A DNA stretch of 42,472 nt. Source: an uncultured Lachnospiraceae bacterium (GTDB lineage Bacteria > Bacillota > Clostridia > Lachnospirales > Lachnospiraceae). The notes below the pieces were generated by a model. It saw nothing but the letters and a program-made list of their open reading frames with translations, made no database searches and was not told the DNA's origin. This document shows positions 8,354 to 17,022 of the stretch, one piece after another. Position numbers and translations under genes: made by a program. The DNA lies in the NCBI GenBank assembly GCA_910585605.1, contig CAJUFL010000030.1, positions 1-42,472 of the forward strand, in the 5' to 3' direction. Numbering within the stretch: position 1 is the first letter of the stretch; each line of letters starts with the position of its first letter.

Positions 8354-9295
8354 ATGGATACAAACGAAAACAGAACGCAATGGCATCCGGGGTTTTGTGC
8401 TGCCATGCAGCTGGAACTTTATGACAATAGGGACGATTTAGAATACCATAAAGAGTTTAACTTAAACCGAAAACCTCTTCAAATTGACTTACTGATCATA
8501 ACCAAAAAAGAAACTGTGTCCATTAAAAATCAAATCGGACATATTTTCAATAAGTATAATATCATGGAATACAAATCCCCAAGGGATAGCCTGGACATTG
8601 ATACCTTTTACAAGGTACAGGCTTATGCCTGTTTATACAAGAACAGCGGCAATAAAATTAATATACATAAAGCTGGCGATATAACGGTATCCTTAATCCG
8701 GCACAGATATCCCCAAAACCTTATGAAACTGTTAAGAGCAGAAGGATTTACTATCACAAAGCCTTATCCGGGTATTTATTATGTATCCGGAAAACTTATG
8801 TTCCAGACACAAATTATCATTTCCTCCAGACTGGAGCACACAGATCATATCTGGCTGACCTCGCTAACGGAACAGATCAAACGGCATCGGTATTCTGAAT
8901 TATTGAACGCAACAGATATTTTGAACAATAAGGATGAAAAAGAATGTGCTGATGCAGTGATAGATGTTATATCAAACGCAAATGCAGCAATGATCAGACA
9001 ATGGAAGGAGAGTGACAAAATGATTCCATCTTTAGAAAGAATAATGGCACCTGAAATCGCACAGTGGAAACTTCAGGCCCGGAATGAAGGAATGCGTATA
9101 GGCATAGATGAAGGTAAATGCGAGGGCAAACGCGAAGGTAAAATCGAAGGTAGAATCGAAGGTAGAATCGAAGGTATTCTTGAGGGAAGAATTATAGCGT
9201 ATGCTGAACTGGGACTTTCCATTGCAGAAATTTCAGAAAAAACTAAACTATCAAAAGACGCCATTCAACAGATTTTAGACAAACAGCAGGAATGA
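8354..9295 (+). CDS. PD-(D/E)XK nuclease-fold protein with xEGK/R repeats
   Basis: 313 aa. The N-terminal half has a nuclease-like pattern: LQIDLLIITKK (the Asp of the PD motif) and then NIMEYKSPRDSLDIDTFYKVQAYACLYK (E-x-K). This matches the large Lachnospiraceae family often mislabelled in databases, related to Rpn/PDDEXK transposase-like proteins. Residues about 252-279 are seven tetrapeptides of the form xEGK or xEGR, encoded by seven near-identical 12-bp units (9107-9190). A small C-terminal helix-turn-helix-like segment follows (LGLSIAEISEKTKLSKDAIQQIL). The start has AGGAGG three bases upstream. Whether it cuts DNA is unknown. Gene copies of this family are usually numerous and mobile. 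Confidence 0.75.
   Translation: MDTNENRTQWHPGFCAAMQLELYDNRDDLEYHKEFNLNRKPLQIDLLIITKKETVSIKNQIGHIFNKYNIMEYKSPRDSLDIDTFYKVQAYACLYKNSGNKINIHKAGDITVSLIRHRYPQNLMKLLRAEGFTITKPYPGIYYVSGKLMFQTQIIISSRLEHTDHIWLTSLTEQIKRHRYSELLNATDILNNKDEKECADAVIDVISNANAAMIRQWKESDKMIPSLERIMAPEIAQWKLQARNEGMRIGIDEGKCEGKREGKIEGRIEGRIEGILEGRIIAYAELGLSIAEISEKTKLSKDAIQQILDKQQE
9107..9190 (+). repeat. Seven 12-bp tandem units inside the PD-(D/E)XK gene
   Basis: Units of the pattern nnnGAAGGTAAA or ATCGAAGGTAGA, two of them identical. They code for D/C/R/I/L-E-G-K/R/I repeats and keep the reading frame, so gain or loss of units would change only repeat number. Confidence 0.9.
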
Positions 9296-9353
9296 CATAC
9301 CATAATAGGTATTGAATTTATATAACTATTTTTTATGGAAGAGGGACTTATGT

Positions 9354-10733
9354 ATGTATCAAATCAATTTTAACAAACCGATTCATGTCCATTTCATCGG
9401 CATTGGAGGCATCAGCATGAGTGGATTGGCAGAAATATTACTAAAGGAGAATTTTAAAATCAGCGGATCTGATGCCAAGAGCTCCGACATTATAGATAAT
9501 CTGATTGCAATGGGTGCTATCATTAACATTGGACAATGTGCAGAAAATATTTCAGATGATATAGATCTGGTAGTTTATACTGCCGCCATTCATGAAGACA
9601 ATGATGAATTTGCTGCGTGCAGGGCAAAGAACATCCCAATGCTCACAAGAGCTCAGCTTCTTGGTCAGATCATGAATAATTACAAGTATTCCGTAGCCGT
9701 TTCTGGAACACACGGAAAGACTACCACAACCTCCATGCTGAGTCAGATTTTTATAGAAGCCGATACGGACCCTACAATTTCCATTGGCGGTATTTTAGAT
9801 TCCATCGGAGGCAACATTCGGGTTGGAAAATCCGAGTTCTTTGTAACAGAAGCCTGTGAATATACTAACAGTTTTCATGCCTTTTATCCCTATATCAGTA
9901 TTATCTTAAATGTAGATGCAGACCATCTGGACTTTTTCAGCGGTATTGAAGAAATTATTGAAAGCTTCCATACTTTTGCTACGAATCTGCCGGAAAACGG
10001 AACTTTAATTGTAAATGGTGATATGGATTGTCTCCCTCTTGTCACAAGAGATTTATCCTGCGGTATCCTTACTTTCGGATTACAGGATACCAACAAATAT
10101 TATCCTGCTGATATTGAAACTGATGAAAAGGGACATATGATCTATACTTTAATTGTCAATGGGGTAAAACAGGAACGTGTTCACTTAAATATAGGCGGGA
10201 CACACAATATATCTAATTCTCTTGCAGCCATTGCCGCTGCTGATTTACTGGGTATTGAAAGAGAATATACCCTGGCCGGTCTTGCCTGTTTTGGAGGTGC
10301 CCATAGACGTTTTGAGAGAAAAGGAACTTTGGGAAATGTCACTGTAATCGATGACTATGCCCATCATCCAACCGAGATCAAAGCTACTCTGACCACTGCT
10401 TTACATACCCCTCACAATGAGTTATGGGTCGTATTTCAACCTCACACATACACCCGGACAAAAGCACTGTTTGAAGATTTTGCGGAAGCTTTAAAAGGTT
10501 TTGACCATGTTATTCTGGTTGATATCTATGCAGCCAGAGAAGCTGATACAGGATTAGTCCACGCAAAAGATTTAGCTGCCCGCATCAAATCACTAGGTAC
10601 AGATGCAAGATATTTCAGTTCCTTTGAGGCAGTTGAAAATTATTTATTATTAAATTGCAAAAAAAATGATTTGTTGATAACTATGGGTGCCGGAGATGTC
10701 TATTTAATTGGCGAAGAACTACTCGGCAAATAG
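9354..10733 (+). CDS. murC: UDP-N-acetylmuramate--L-alanine ligase
   Basis: About 459 aa. It adds L-alanine to UDP-MurNAc with ATP, the first peptide step of peptidoglycan synthesis, in the cytoplasm. Visible: N-terminal Rossmann loop FIGIGGISMSGLA (residues 14-26), ATP loop GTHGKTTTT (118-126), EACEY and DYAHHPTEI, all standard for MurC. The ATG at 9354 was chosen because GAGGG lies eight bases upstream and the protein then begins just before the Rossmann strand. The TTG at 9312 would add an unlikely leader. It is followed by an inverted repeat and the dnaD-dnaC-prs row on the same strand. Confidence 0.96.
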   Translation: MYQINFNKPIHVHFIGIGGISMSGLAEILLKENFKISGSDAKSSDIIDNLIAMGAIINIGQCAENISDDIDLVVYTAAIHEDNDEFAACRAKNIPMLTRAQLLGQIMNNYKYSVAVSGTHGKTTTTSMLSQIFIEADTDPTISIGGILDSIGGNIRVGKSEFFVTEACEYTNSFHAFYPYISIILNVDADHLDFFSGIEEIIESFHTFATNLPENGTLIVNGDMDCLPLVTRDLSCGILTFGLQDTNKYYPADIETDEKGHMIYTLIVNGVKQERVHLNIGGTHNISNSLAAIAAADLLGIEREYTLAGLACFGGAHRRFERKGTLGNVTVIDDYAHHPTEIKATLTTALHTPHNELWVVFQPHTYTRTKALFEDFAEALKGFDHVILVDIYAAREADTGLVHAKDLAARIKSLGTDARYFSSFEAVENYLLLNCKKNDLLITMGAGDVYLIGEELLGK

Positions 10734-10741
10734 TTTTGCAC

Positions 10742-10792
10742 AATATCCACAATTACTATTTTCCCACTTGACAGGAATAGATTGTGGATATT
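10742..10792 (+). repeat. Inverted repeat after murC with DnaA-box-like arms
   Basis: AATATCCACAAT (10742-10753) pairs perfectly with ATTGTGGATATT (10781-10792), and CTATT/AATAG adds five inner pairs. It could terminate murC, although the T run after it is short. Each arm carries ATATCCACA, one mismatch from the DnaA box TTATCCACA. Confidence 0.7.
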
Positions 10793-10888
10793 TCCATTTA
10801 CATAATTATTTTTATATCATAAGATTTTTCATGTAAATTTGCGGTTCCTGATACATGATCACAGGTAATAATATGTTATGTATACCAC

Positions 10889-10915
10889 TTGTCCACATTT
10901 CCCACACTTTCCACA
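10889..10915 (+). promoter_or_regulatory. Three tandem 9-mers resembling DnaA boxes upstream of dnaD
   Basis: TTGTCCACA, TTTCCCACA and CTTTCCACA follow each other with no gaps. The first differs from TTATCCACA by one base. They lie about 60 bp before the dnaD promoter -10. DnaA binding is inferred only. Confidence 0.4.
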
Positions 10916-10971
10916 TTTTTGGAAAGGACGCAACCTGGAACAAACGTTCTATTTTCTTTTTGAAAACACTG

Positions 10972-10980
10972 TGTTATAAT
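10972..10980 (+). promoter_or_regulatory. Extended -10 promoter for dnaD-dnaC(-prs)
   Basis: TGTTATAAT is a consensus extended -10 (TGN plus TATAAT). Transcription would start near 10987, giving a 28-nt leader before GTG 11015. No strong -35 is needed or seen. Confidence 0.6.
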
Positions 10981-11014
10981 CCATTTGCTTATGAAAAAAA
11001 GGAGGGAAAAACGA

Positions 11015-12163
11015 GTGGAAACAATCACAATTTCAACGAAAAATCATGAAACCTATTCTGCCGTTTCAAACTTCTTTATTGACTACTATATGACAGAAGC
11101 TAACGGTGAATTTGTGAAGGTTTATCTATATCTGATTCGTCTGTTAAACAGCGGACGTGCGGTAACCATAGCAGATATCGCCGACCATTTCAATCTGACA
11201 GAAAAAGATATCTGCCGGGCAATCAAATATTGGATCAAACAGGATGTGATACAGTTAGAGTATACCAAGGATAAAGTTCTGACTGGCATTACCATGCTTC
11301 CCCTGACTGCCAAATCCATGAGCAATCATAATTCTTCCATACTATCCTTGCTCGGAGTGGAAGATGAAACTGAAACACAAAAGTCAGCAATACCGGAACC
11401 ATCAGGGTCTACATCCAAAGAAGCCTCAGAGGCTGCCCAGAATACAAAATCTATTCAGGAGTCTGCAACCGTTCCAAAGAAGATTTCATATAAGTCTTCT
11501 TTTATAGAATCAAAGAAAGAAGACGAGGATTTTGGCAATCTGCTTTACCAAACTGAAATTTACTTCGGCAAGCCTTTGACTCAGACAGATATGAATACTC
11601 TGCTTTACATATATGAAGAACTATCATTTAGTCCCGATTTGCTGGAATATCTAGTAGAATACTGTGTTTCCATTGGTAAAAAGAGCTGTCGGTATATTGA
11701 AGCTGTTGCCCTGGAATGGTACAAAAACGGTATTACCTCTGTTGAGGATGCTAAAGTTGCTTCCAAAAATTATAATTCTATCTATGTGGCAGTATTAAAA
11801 CAGTTAGGCATTCCAAGAAGAGTACCTACACCAACAGAAACCGCATTTATTGATACATGGTATAATACCTATTCCTTCAACAAAAATATCATTATAGAGG
11901 CCTGCAAGCGGGCGATTACCACAAATCCCCACTCTGCAAATTTCAACTATGTAAATGGTATTTTAGAGAGCTGGCACAAACAGAACGTAAAGAAATTATC
12001 AGACATTGAAGCATTAGATAAAAAATGGGCATCTGAGAGGAAGAAAAAAGCTACTGGTGGCAAATCCACTGTGACAAACCAATTTAACAATTATCAGAGT
12101 TCTACCGATCAGGCAGTTGTAAATGAATTTGAAAGCTTATTTTTACAGGAGACCAATCAATAA
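11015..12163 (+). CDS. dnaD: DnaD-domain replication initiation protein
   Basis: About 382 aa. An N-terminal winged helix (YLYLIRLLNSGRAVTIADIADHF) is followed by a Ser/Thr/Lys-rich linker (about 115-160) and two DnaD/phage-associated domains: DFGNLLYQTEIYFGKPLTQTDMN, ending in the YIEAVALEWYKNGI motif, and a second copy beginning VLKQLGIPRR and ending FNYVNGILESWHKQNV. In Firmicutes DnaD helps load the replicative helicase at origins and restart sites. The start is GTG 11015, eight bases after AAGGAGGG; the upstream TTG at 10985 would fall at the transcription start. Its stop TAA overlaps the ATG of dnaC by one base, indicating translational coupling. Confidence 0.9.
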   Translation: METITISTKNHETYSAVSNFFIDYYMTEANGEFVKVYLYLIRLLNSGRAVTIADIADHFNLTEKDICRAIKYWIKQDVIQLEYTKDKVLTGITMLPLTAKSMSNHNSSILSLLGVEDETETQKSAIPEPSGSTSKEASEAAQNTKSIQESATVPKKISYKSSFIESKKEDEDFGNLLYQTEIYFGKPLTQTDMNTLLYIYEELSFSPDLLEYLVEYCVSIGKKSCRYIEAVALEWYKNGITSVEDAKVASKNYNSIYVAVLKQLGIPRRVPTPTETAFIDTWYNTYSFNKNIIIEACKRAITTNPHSANFNYVNGILESWHKQNVKKLSDIEALDKKWASERKKKATGGKSTVTNQFNNYQSSTDQAVVNEFESLFLQETNQ

Positions 12164-13161
12164 TGGCATTTAGTAATTCACAGTACGATGAGATTATGAA
12201 TATGTACTACAAAAACCAAATTGAAAACCGTGCCTTGGAGCAAAGCCGAAAAGAAGAGGTTTATAATACTATTCCAAGAATTGAGGAAATTGACCGTCTG
12301 ATTGCTGTCTCTTCTATTGATGCGGTCCGCTCCCGCCTAAAAAAAGGAACGGATACAACTGCTGCCATCAAAGAGCGAAATCAGGCTCTAATTGCAGAAA
12401 AAGCAGATTTATTAAAAACCCACGGCTATGCAGCAGATTTTCTGAAACCAATCTATACCTGCCCTATGTGCAAAGACACAGGACGGATTGAACATGAATA
12501 CTGCTCATGTTTTAAGCAGGCAGCAATCTCCCTGCTCTACAAGCAATCCACCTTAGACAAAATCCTACAGGTTGAAAATTTTGAAAATTTTGATTTGCAC
12601 TATTATCCCAAAGAATCTGACGGAATACACCCCTATACTCCTTATGAAAATATGAGTAATATATTGAATAAAACCAAATCTTTTATAGAAACATTTGACA
12701 AAGAAGGCGGTAATCTCTTATTCTATGGTGAGACTGGTCTTGGAAAGACATACCTTTCCAACTGTATCGCCAAAGCACTATTGGACAGACAGCATACTGT
12801 TCTATATCAGACTTCCATACATTTATTTGAAGAGGTATGCGGTGATGTTATTATGAAAAAAAATCAGAATCCTGACAGCAGGAAAACTTACCGCTATTTA
12901 TATAACTGTGATTTATTGATCATTGATGACCTTGGAACGGAATTTACAAATTCCTTTGTATCTTCTGAACTTTATGATATATTAAATACCAGAATGCGCG
13001 AAGGGAAATCTACCGTAATTTCCACCAACCTGAATCTTCAGGAATTAACGGAACGTTATTCTGACCGTATCACTACCCGCATTTTTGCGGAATACAAGGT
13101 TTATAACTTCTATGGAGACAACATTCGTCTAGCCAAACGAAGAAAAGCAATTCAACAATAA
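12163..13161 (+). CDS. dnaC: DnaC/DnaI-type helicase loader ATPase
   Basis: 332 aa. An N-terminal helical region is followed by a cysteine cluster (C100, C103, C114, C116: CPMCKDTGRIEHEYCSC) typical of clostridial DnaC and likely to bind zinc. The AAA+ core has Walker A GETGLGKT (189-196) and Walker B LLIIDDLGTE, then a sensor 1 region (TVISTNLNLQEL). It loads the replicative helicase together with DnaD. The ATG overlaps the dnaD stop (TAATG). IstB-type transposition helpers share this fold, but the Cys cluster and the dnaD neighbour favour DnaC. Confidence 0.93.
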   Translation: MAFSNSQYDEIMNMYYKNQIENRALEQSRKEEVYNTIPRIEEIDRLIAVSSIDAVRSRLKKGTDTTAAIKERNQALIAEKADLLKTHGYAADFLKPIYTCPMCKDTGRIEHEYCSCFKQAAISLLYKQSTLDKILQVENFENFDLHYYPKESDGIHPYTPYENMSNILNKTKSFIETFDKEGGNLLFYGETGLGKTYLSNCIAKALLDRQHTVLYQTSIHLFEEVCGDVIMKKNQNPDSRKTYRYLYNCDLLIIDDLGTEFTNSFVSSELYDILNTRMREGKSTVISTNLNLQELTERYSDRITTRIFAEYKVYNFYGDNIRLAKRRKAIQQ

Positions 13162-13188
13162 TGTTAAGTATTTAACGGAGGAAAAATC

Positions 13189-14382
13189 ATGCCAAATGAC
13201 AGTAATTTATTATCAACTATTCCTGTGGGGGAATTAGGTATCGTTGCCTTACAGAGCTGTACCACGCTGAGCCAGCGTGTGGACTCCTATCTTTCAAAAT
13301 GGCGGGCTGCAAGAAATAATGTAGAAAAATCCACCATTGCATTTAACGGATATGAAAAGGATTCTTACCTGGTTCGCTCTGCCTGCCCGCGCTTCGGTTC
13401 CGGAGAAGCAAAAGGAGAGCTTCTGGAATCTGTACGCGGCAAAGACCTGTACCTGCTGGTAGATGTTACTAATTACAGCATAGAATATTCTTTATATGGG
13501 AAAACATGTCCTATGTCCCCTGACGATCACTATGCAGATTTAAAGCGTATCATCGCAGCCTGTGGGGGTAAGGCACGTAAGATTACTGTTATCATGCCAT
13601 TTCTATATGAAAGCCGCCAGCACAAAAGAAGCGGAAGAGAATCTCTTGACTGTGCACTTTGTTTACAGGAGCTTGTAAGCCTTGGAGTAGATAATATCAT
13701 TACCTTTGATGCACATGATCCGCGTGTACAAAATGCTATCCCTCTTCATGGCTTTGAAAACATCCGTCCAATCTACCAGTTCTTAAAAGCTCTGCTCTTT
13801 TCTACCAAGGATCTGGAACTGGCAAAAGAACATCTGATGGTAATCAGTCCGGATGAAGGTGCTATGAACCGTGCCATTTACTTTGCAAATATTTTAGGCG
13901 TAGACGTTGGTATGTTTTACAAAAGACGTGATTACAGCACGATTGTAAACGGTCGTAATCCGATCGTAGCACATGAGTTTCTTGGAGATTCCGTAGAAGG
14001 TAAGGATGTGATCATCATTGATGACATGATTGCCTCCGGAGAAAGTATGATCGATGTAGCAAAACAGCTTAAAAACAGAAAAGCAAAGAGAGTATTCTGT
14101 ATCTGTACCTTCGGATTATTTACAAATGGTCTTAAGGTATTTGACAAGGCAAGAGAAGACGGACTTATTGAAAAAGTCATCACCACCAACCTTACCTATC
14201 AGCCACCGGAATTATTAAAAAGAGAATGGTATGTCAATGCAGATATGAGCAAATATATTGCACTTTTAATCGATCATCTAAATCACGATGCATCTATCTC
14301 TGATATATTAGATCCCACAGACCGCATCAAGGATCGTGTTAATGAATACCGTGAAAAACACACAATCCGTGAAAATTATTAG
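13189..14382 (+). CDS. prs: Ribose-phosphate pyrophosphokinase, long clostridial form
   Basis: 397 aa against about 315 for the common bacterial enzyme. It makes PRPP from ribose 5-phosphate and ATP for nucleotide, His and Trp synthesis. Two phosphoribosyltransferase-fold halves are visible, with FLYESRQHKRSGRES near the ATP-binding region, TFDAHDPRVQNAI for metal and ATP, and the PRPP loop VIIIDDMIASGESM. The extra length lies in the N-terminal part and at a C-terminal extension (SISDILDPTDRIKDRVNEYREKH). The site is GGAGG about seven bases upstream. It is 27 bp after dnaC, probably in the same transcript, and ends before a strong terminator. Confidence 0.92.
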   Translation: MPNDSNLLSTIPVGELGIVALQSCTTLSQRVDSYLSKWRAARNNVEKSTIAFNGYEKDSYLVRSACPRFGSGEAKGELLESVRGKDLYLLVDVTNYSIEYSLYGKTCPMSPDDHYADLKRIIAACGGKARKITVIMPFLYESRQHKRSGRESLDCALCLQELVSLGVDNIITFDAHDPRVQNAIPLHGFENIRPIYQFLKALLFSTKDLELAKEHLMVISPDEGAMNRAIYFANILGVDVGMFYKRRDYSTIVNGRNPIVAHEFLGDSVEGKDVIIIDDMIASGESMIDVAKQLKNRKAKRVFCICTFGLFTNGLKVFDKAREDGLIEKVITTNLTYQPPELLKREWYVNADMSKYIALLIDHLNHDASISDILDPTDRIKDRVNEYREKHTIRENY

Positions 14383-14477
14383 GTCGAACACCTCGCCTCA
14401 AGCAGCGACATTAAATTTGAAAACAACTAAAAGGTGGGGATATTGGGGCTATGCCCGCGAAAATAATTTCTATAAAT

Positions 14478-14526
14478 AATTGTCGCACCGAAAAGTATTT
14501 TTCCTTTCGGTGCGACAATTTTTTCT
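14478..14526. terminator. Strong bidirectional terminator between prs and the PBP gene
   Basis: A perfect 16-bp stem, AATTGTCGCACCGAAA (14478-14493) with TTTCGGTGCGACAATT (14505-14520), an 11-nt loop and a T run. The genes on both sides converge on it. Confidence 0.95.
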
Positions 14527-14565
14527 TTCTATAATTCCTATTCTCAAAAACCAAAGTTCATTTTG

Positions 14566-16986
14566 CTATGATGTCGGTTCTGTCACCGGTTGTGTCGTCG
14601 GCTGCGTAGTTGGCTGCGTAGTCGGTTCCGTAGTTGGCTGTGTGGTTGGCTGCGTAGTCGGTTCCGTAGTTGGCTGCTCTGGTGGCGGTGCAACCGGCTG
14701 TGTCGTCGCCTCTGTAGTCTCAGTCGGCTTTTCTTTTTTCTTCTTTTTCTTTTTCTTCTTTTTATCGTCTTCATCCTCTGAATCTTCCGAGCTGGAACGG
14801 GTATCTTTCCAGTCCATGGTAGAACGAACCCACTCATAATCAGGGAATCCCAAATCCTTTAAACCATCATGTATTTCTGTCATGAAATCATGCCAAATCC
14901 TGCCCGGATAAGTGGAACCCCACAATCCCCTGGTGGCCTGCGGCGTATCGTATCCTACCCACACACTCATAGTATAATACGGGGTAAATGCACAGAACCA
15001 TCCATCCGTATTATTATCCGTTGTACCAGTCTTGCCGGCACAGGACATTCCCGGAATACCTAAGCCACTGGCTGTCCCACCGGTAAATACACCCTGAAGC
15101 ATGGATATCATCATTCTGGAAGCATTCAGTTCATAAACGGTTTTTGACTTAATCTTATCCTCTACAATCACATTCCCTTGTGAATCCGTAATCTGCACGA
15201 TACAGGTCGGCTTACGAAATTCACCATCATTTTCAATCGTCGAATAACCGGATGCCATCTCTACCGTAGTCGCTCCATAAGTAAGTCCTCCCAGACAGGC
15301 TGCCATATTTTGGCGGTCTTCAATGGTGAGATAATTAAAGTTCATATTTAATAAGTATTCTGCACCTACCTCCGGTGTCAGCTGTCCAAACAGACGATAT
15401 GCCACCACATTTTTTGATGCTGCCACTGCCTGAGCCAAAGAAATCATTCCCGAATAAGTCCGTCCGGAATTCTCCGGCATATTAGCCTTCTCAAAGTCCG
15501 TATCATCTACTCTGGTTGCAGGTGTATATCCCCTCTCCAACTGCGGTGTATATACAATTAACGGTTTAATCGTACTTCCCGGCTGTCTCGCACTCTGATA
15601 AGCACGGTTTAAACTATATCCCTGAAGCTCTTCCTGCGTACGCCCACCTACGATTGCAACTACCCGTCCATTAGAATTATCAATACAGGTAGATGCTCCC
15701 TGCAAATTATAGATTCCTGTTTCCTCATTCTTATCTTCATCCATGGACAAAGTCTCATCTATTGTTTTTTGCAGTAATTTCTGCTTCTTCGGTTCAATAG
15801 ATGTATAAATCTGATATCCTCCCGTATAAAGAGTGGAATAATATTCATCATAGGTTGAACGGTAACGTTCATTATACTCATGCTGCTCTTCAATGGTATC
15901 AAACTTGTACTGAAACTCAAATCCACCAGCTTCCATCAATGCTTCTGTCGCACAAAAATTAGTATATGTCTCCACATAATCATGACTAATCTTCTTTTCT
16001 TCAGCCAGTTTTATCTTCTCATCTAATGCCGTCTGATGCTCCAAATCATTCAGATACCCCAGTTCATGCATGTCATTTAGTATTTTATTCCGCCGCTCAA
16101 TCGTATGGTCATAATTCGTTCTCGGATCATAATAAGTCGGGCTATTAGGAATCGCGCATAAAAATGCCACTTCTGATACCGATAATTCATCCAAATCCTT
16201 ATCAAAATATCCCTTTGATGCAGCTCCGATTCCATAATAAAAATTCGAGAAAAAGATTGTATTCAGGTAATACTCCAAAATCTGCTGTTTTGTATATTTT
16301 TTCTCCATTTCCCATGCAATAAAAATTTCCTTAATCTTACGCTCATAGCTAACCTCATTCGTTAAGAAAATACCTCTTGCCAGCTGCTGGGTAATCGTAC
16401 TGGCACCCTGTGTAATATTACCATTATTCTTAAATAATATATATGCTGCACGCATGATACCTTCATAATCAACACCATTATGCTCGTAAAATCTTCTATC
16501 CTCAACAGATACCATTGCTTCTACAAAATACGCAGGAATCTCATCATAAGTTTTATAATAAACTTCTTTTTCTCCCGTAACTTCCCGAATCTTCCTGCCA
16601 TTTGCATCATATACAATAGAAGTCTCATCCTGTCTAAAAGTCTTCTCAGACGAAGCAGCAACCAGATCAATTGCTTCCTGACGATAAGTCAAAATCTGCT
16701 TCCCGAATTTTTCATAAACAATATATCCACCGATTACACAAACCAATAAAAAGATAAGCATAAGGTAGCTTAAAATAATTCTTCTTACTTTTTTTCGTTT
16801 TCTCCTGCGTATTTTTTTTGCTTTTCTTGCTCTTGCCTTTTCCAGTTCTTCCGGCGTCTTCATCTGCGCCTTCTTTGCATTTTGTGTATTTGTCTGTGCT
16901 CCGTTATGATTTGTACTTTGTCTGGTAGTCTTTGAAGTTTGTGACACCCTTTTTTCATCTGTCGTAGACTTTTTGTTATCAGCCAT
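14566..16986 (-). CDS. Class A penicillin-binding protein (PBP1A type)
   Basis: 806 aa, bifunctional peptidoglycan glycosyltransferase and transpeptidase. Order: basic cytoplasmic tail (1-68), one membrane helix (70-91), GT51 domain (VEDRRFYEHNGVDYEGIMRA around residues 161-180 with the catalytic Glu162; ITQGASTITQQLARG), transpeptidase with the SxxK motif in ARQPGSTIKPL, SKN in AASKNVVAYR, and KTG in CAGKTGTTDNNT. The last 75 or so residues are a Lys run followed by TTQP/TTEP tetrapeptides. The site GAGGG lies six bases before ATG. It begins 36 bp after the YhaN-like gene on the same strand. Confidence 0.95.
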   Translation of the reverse strand: MADNKKSTTDEKRVSQTSKTTRQSTNHNGAQTNTQNAKKAQMKTPEELEKARARKAKKIRRRKRKKVRRIILSYLMLIFLLVCVIGGYIVYEKFGKQILTYRQEAIDLVAASSEKTFRQDETSIVYDANGRKIREVTGEKEVYYKTYDEIPAYFVEAMVSVEDRRFYEHNGVDYEGIMRAAYILFKNNGNITQGASTITQQLARGIFLTNEVSYERKIKEIFIAWEMEKKYTKQQILEYYLNTIFFSNFYYGIGAASKGYFDKDLDELSVSEVAFLCAIPNSPTYYDPRTNYDHTIERRNKILNDMHELGYLNDLEHQTALDEKIKLAEEKKISHDYVETYTNFCATEALMEAGGFEFQYKFDTIEEQHEYNERYRSTYDEYYSTLYTGGYQIYTSIEPKKQKLLQKTIDETLSMDEDKNEETGIYNLQGASTCIDNSNGRVVAIVGGRTQEELQGYSLNRAYQSARQPGSTIKPLIVYTPQLERGYTPATRVDDTDFEKANMPENSGRTYSGMISLAQAVAASKNVVAYRLFGQLTPEVGAEYLLNMNFNYLTIEDRQNMAACLGGLTYGATTVEMASGYSTIENDGEFRKPTCIVQITDSQGNVIVEDKIKSKTVYELNASRMMISMLQGVFTGGTASGLGIPGMSCAGKTGTTDNNTDGWFCAFTPYYTMSVWVGYDTPQATRGLWGSTYPGRIWHDFMTEIHDGLKDLGFPDYEWVRSTMDWKDTRSSSEDSEDEDDKKKKKKKKKKEKPTETTEATTQPVAPPPEQPTTEPTTQPTTQPTTEPTTQPTTQPTTQPVTEPTS
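14585..14690 (-). repeat. 12-bp tandem repeats coding the PBP Thr/Pro tail
   Basis: Repeated 12-bp units alternate between TTQP and TTEP codons (plus-strand forms such as GCGTAGTTGGCT and CCGTAGTTGGCT), roughly eight units. Frame is preserved, so the length of the extracellular tail can vary by unit loss or gain. Confidence 0.85.
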
Positions 16987-17022
16987 GTTACTCCCTCACT
17001 TCCAGCTGTATTGTTCAGATGT

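Noticed and set aside
8227..8424. 65-aa plus-strand frame before the PD-(D/E)XK gene, including ATG 8300 with AGGAG
   Set aside because: It overlaps the real gene in another frame, shows no recognisable sequence, and the AGGAG could be chance. A leader peptide is possible but not supported.
9143..9178. IEGR repeats as a protease-cleavage feature
   Set aside because: They are part of the family's xEGK/R repeat. The match to a protease site is coincidental.
14383..14477. Small gene between prs and its terminator (ATG near 14450)
   Set aside because: The frame runs straight through the terminator stem and has no suitable ribosome site spacing.
14480..14839. 119-aa plus-strand frame rich in VGCVVG repeats
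   Set aside because: It is the antisense of the PBP Thr/Pro-repeat tail and also overlaps the terminator.
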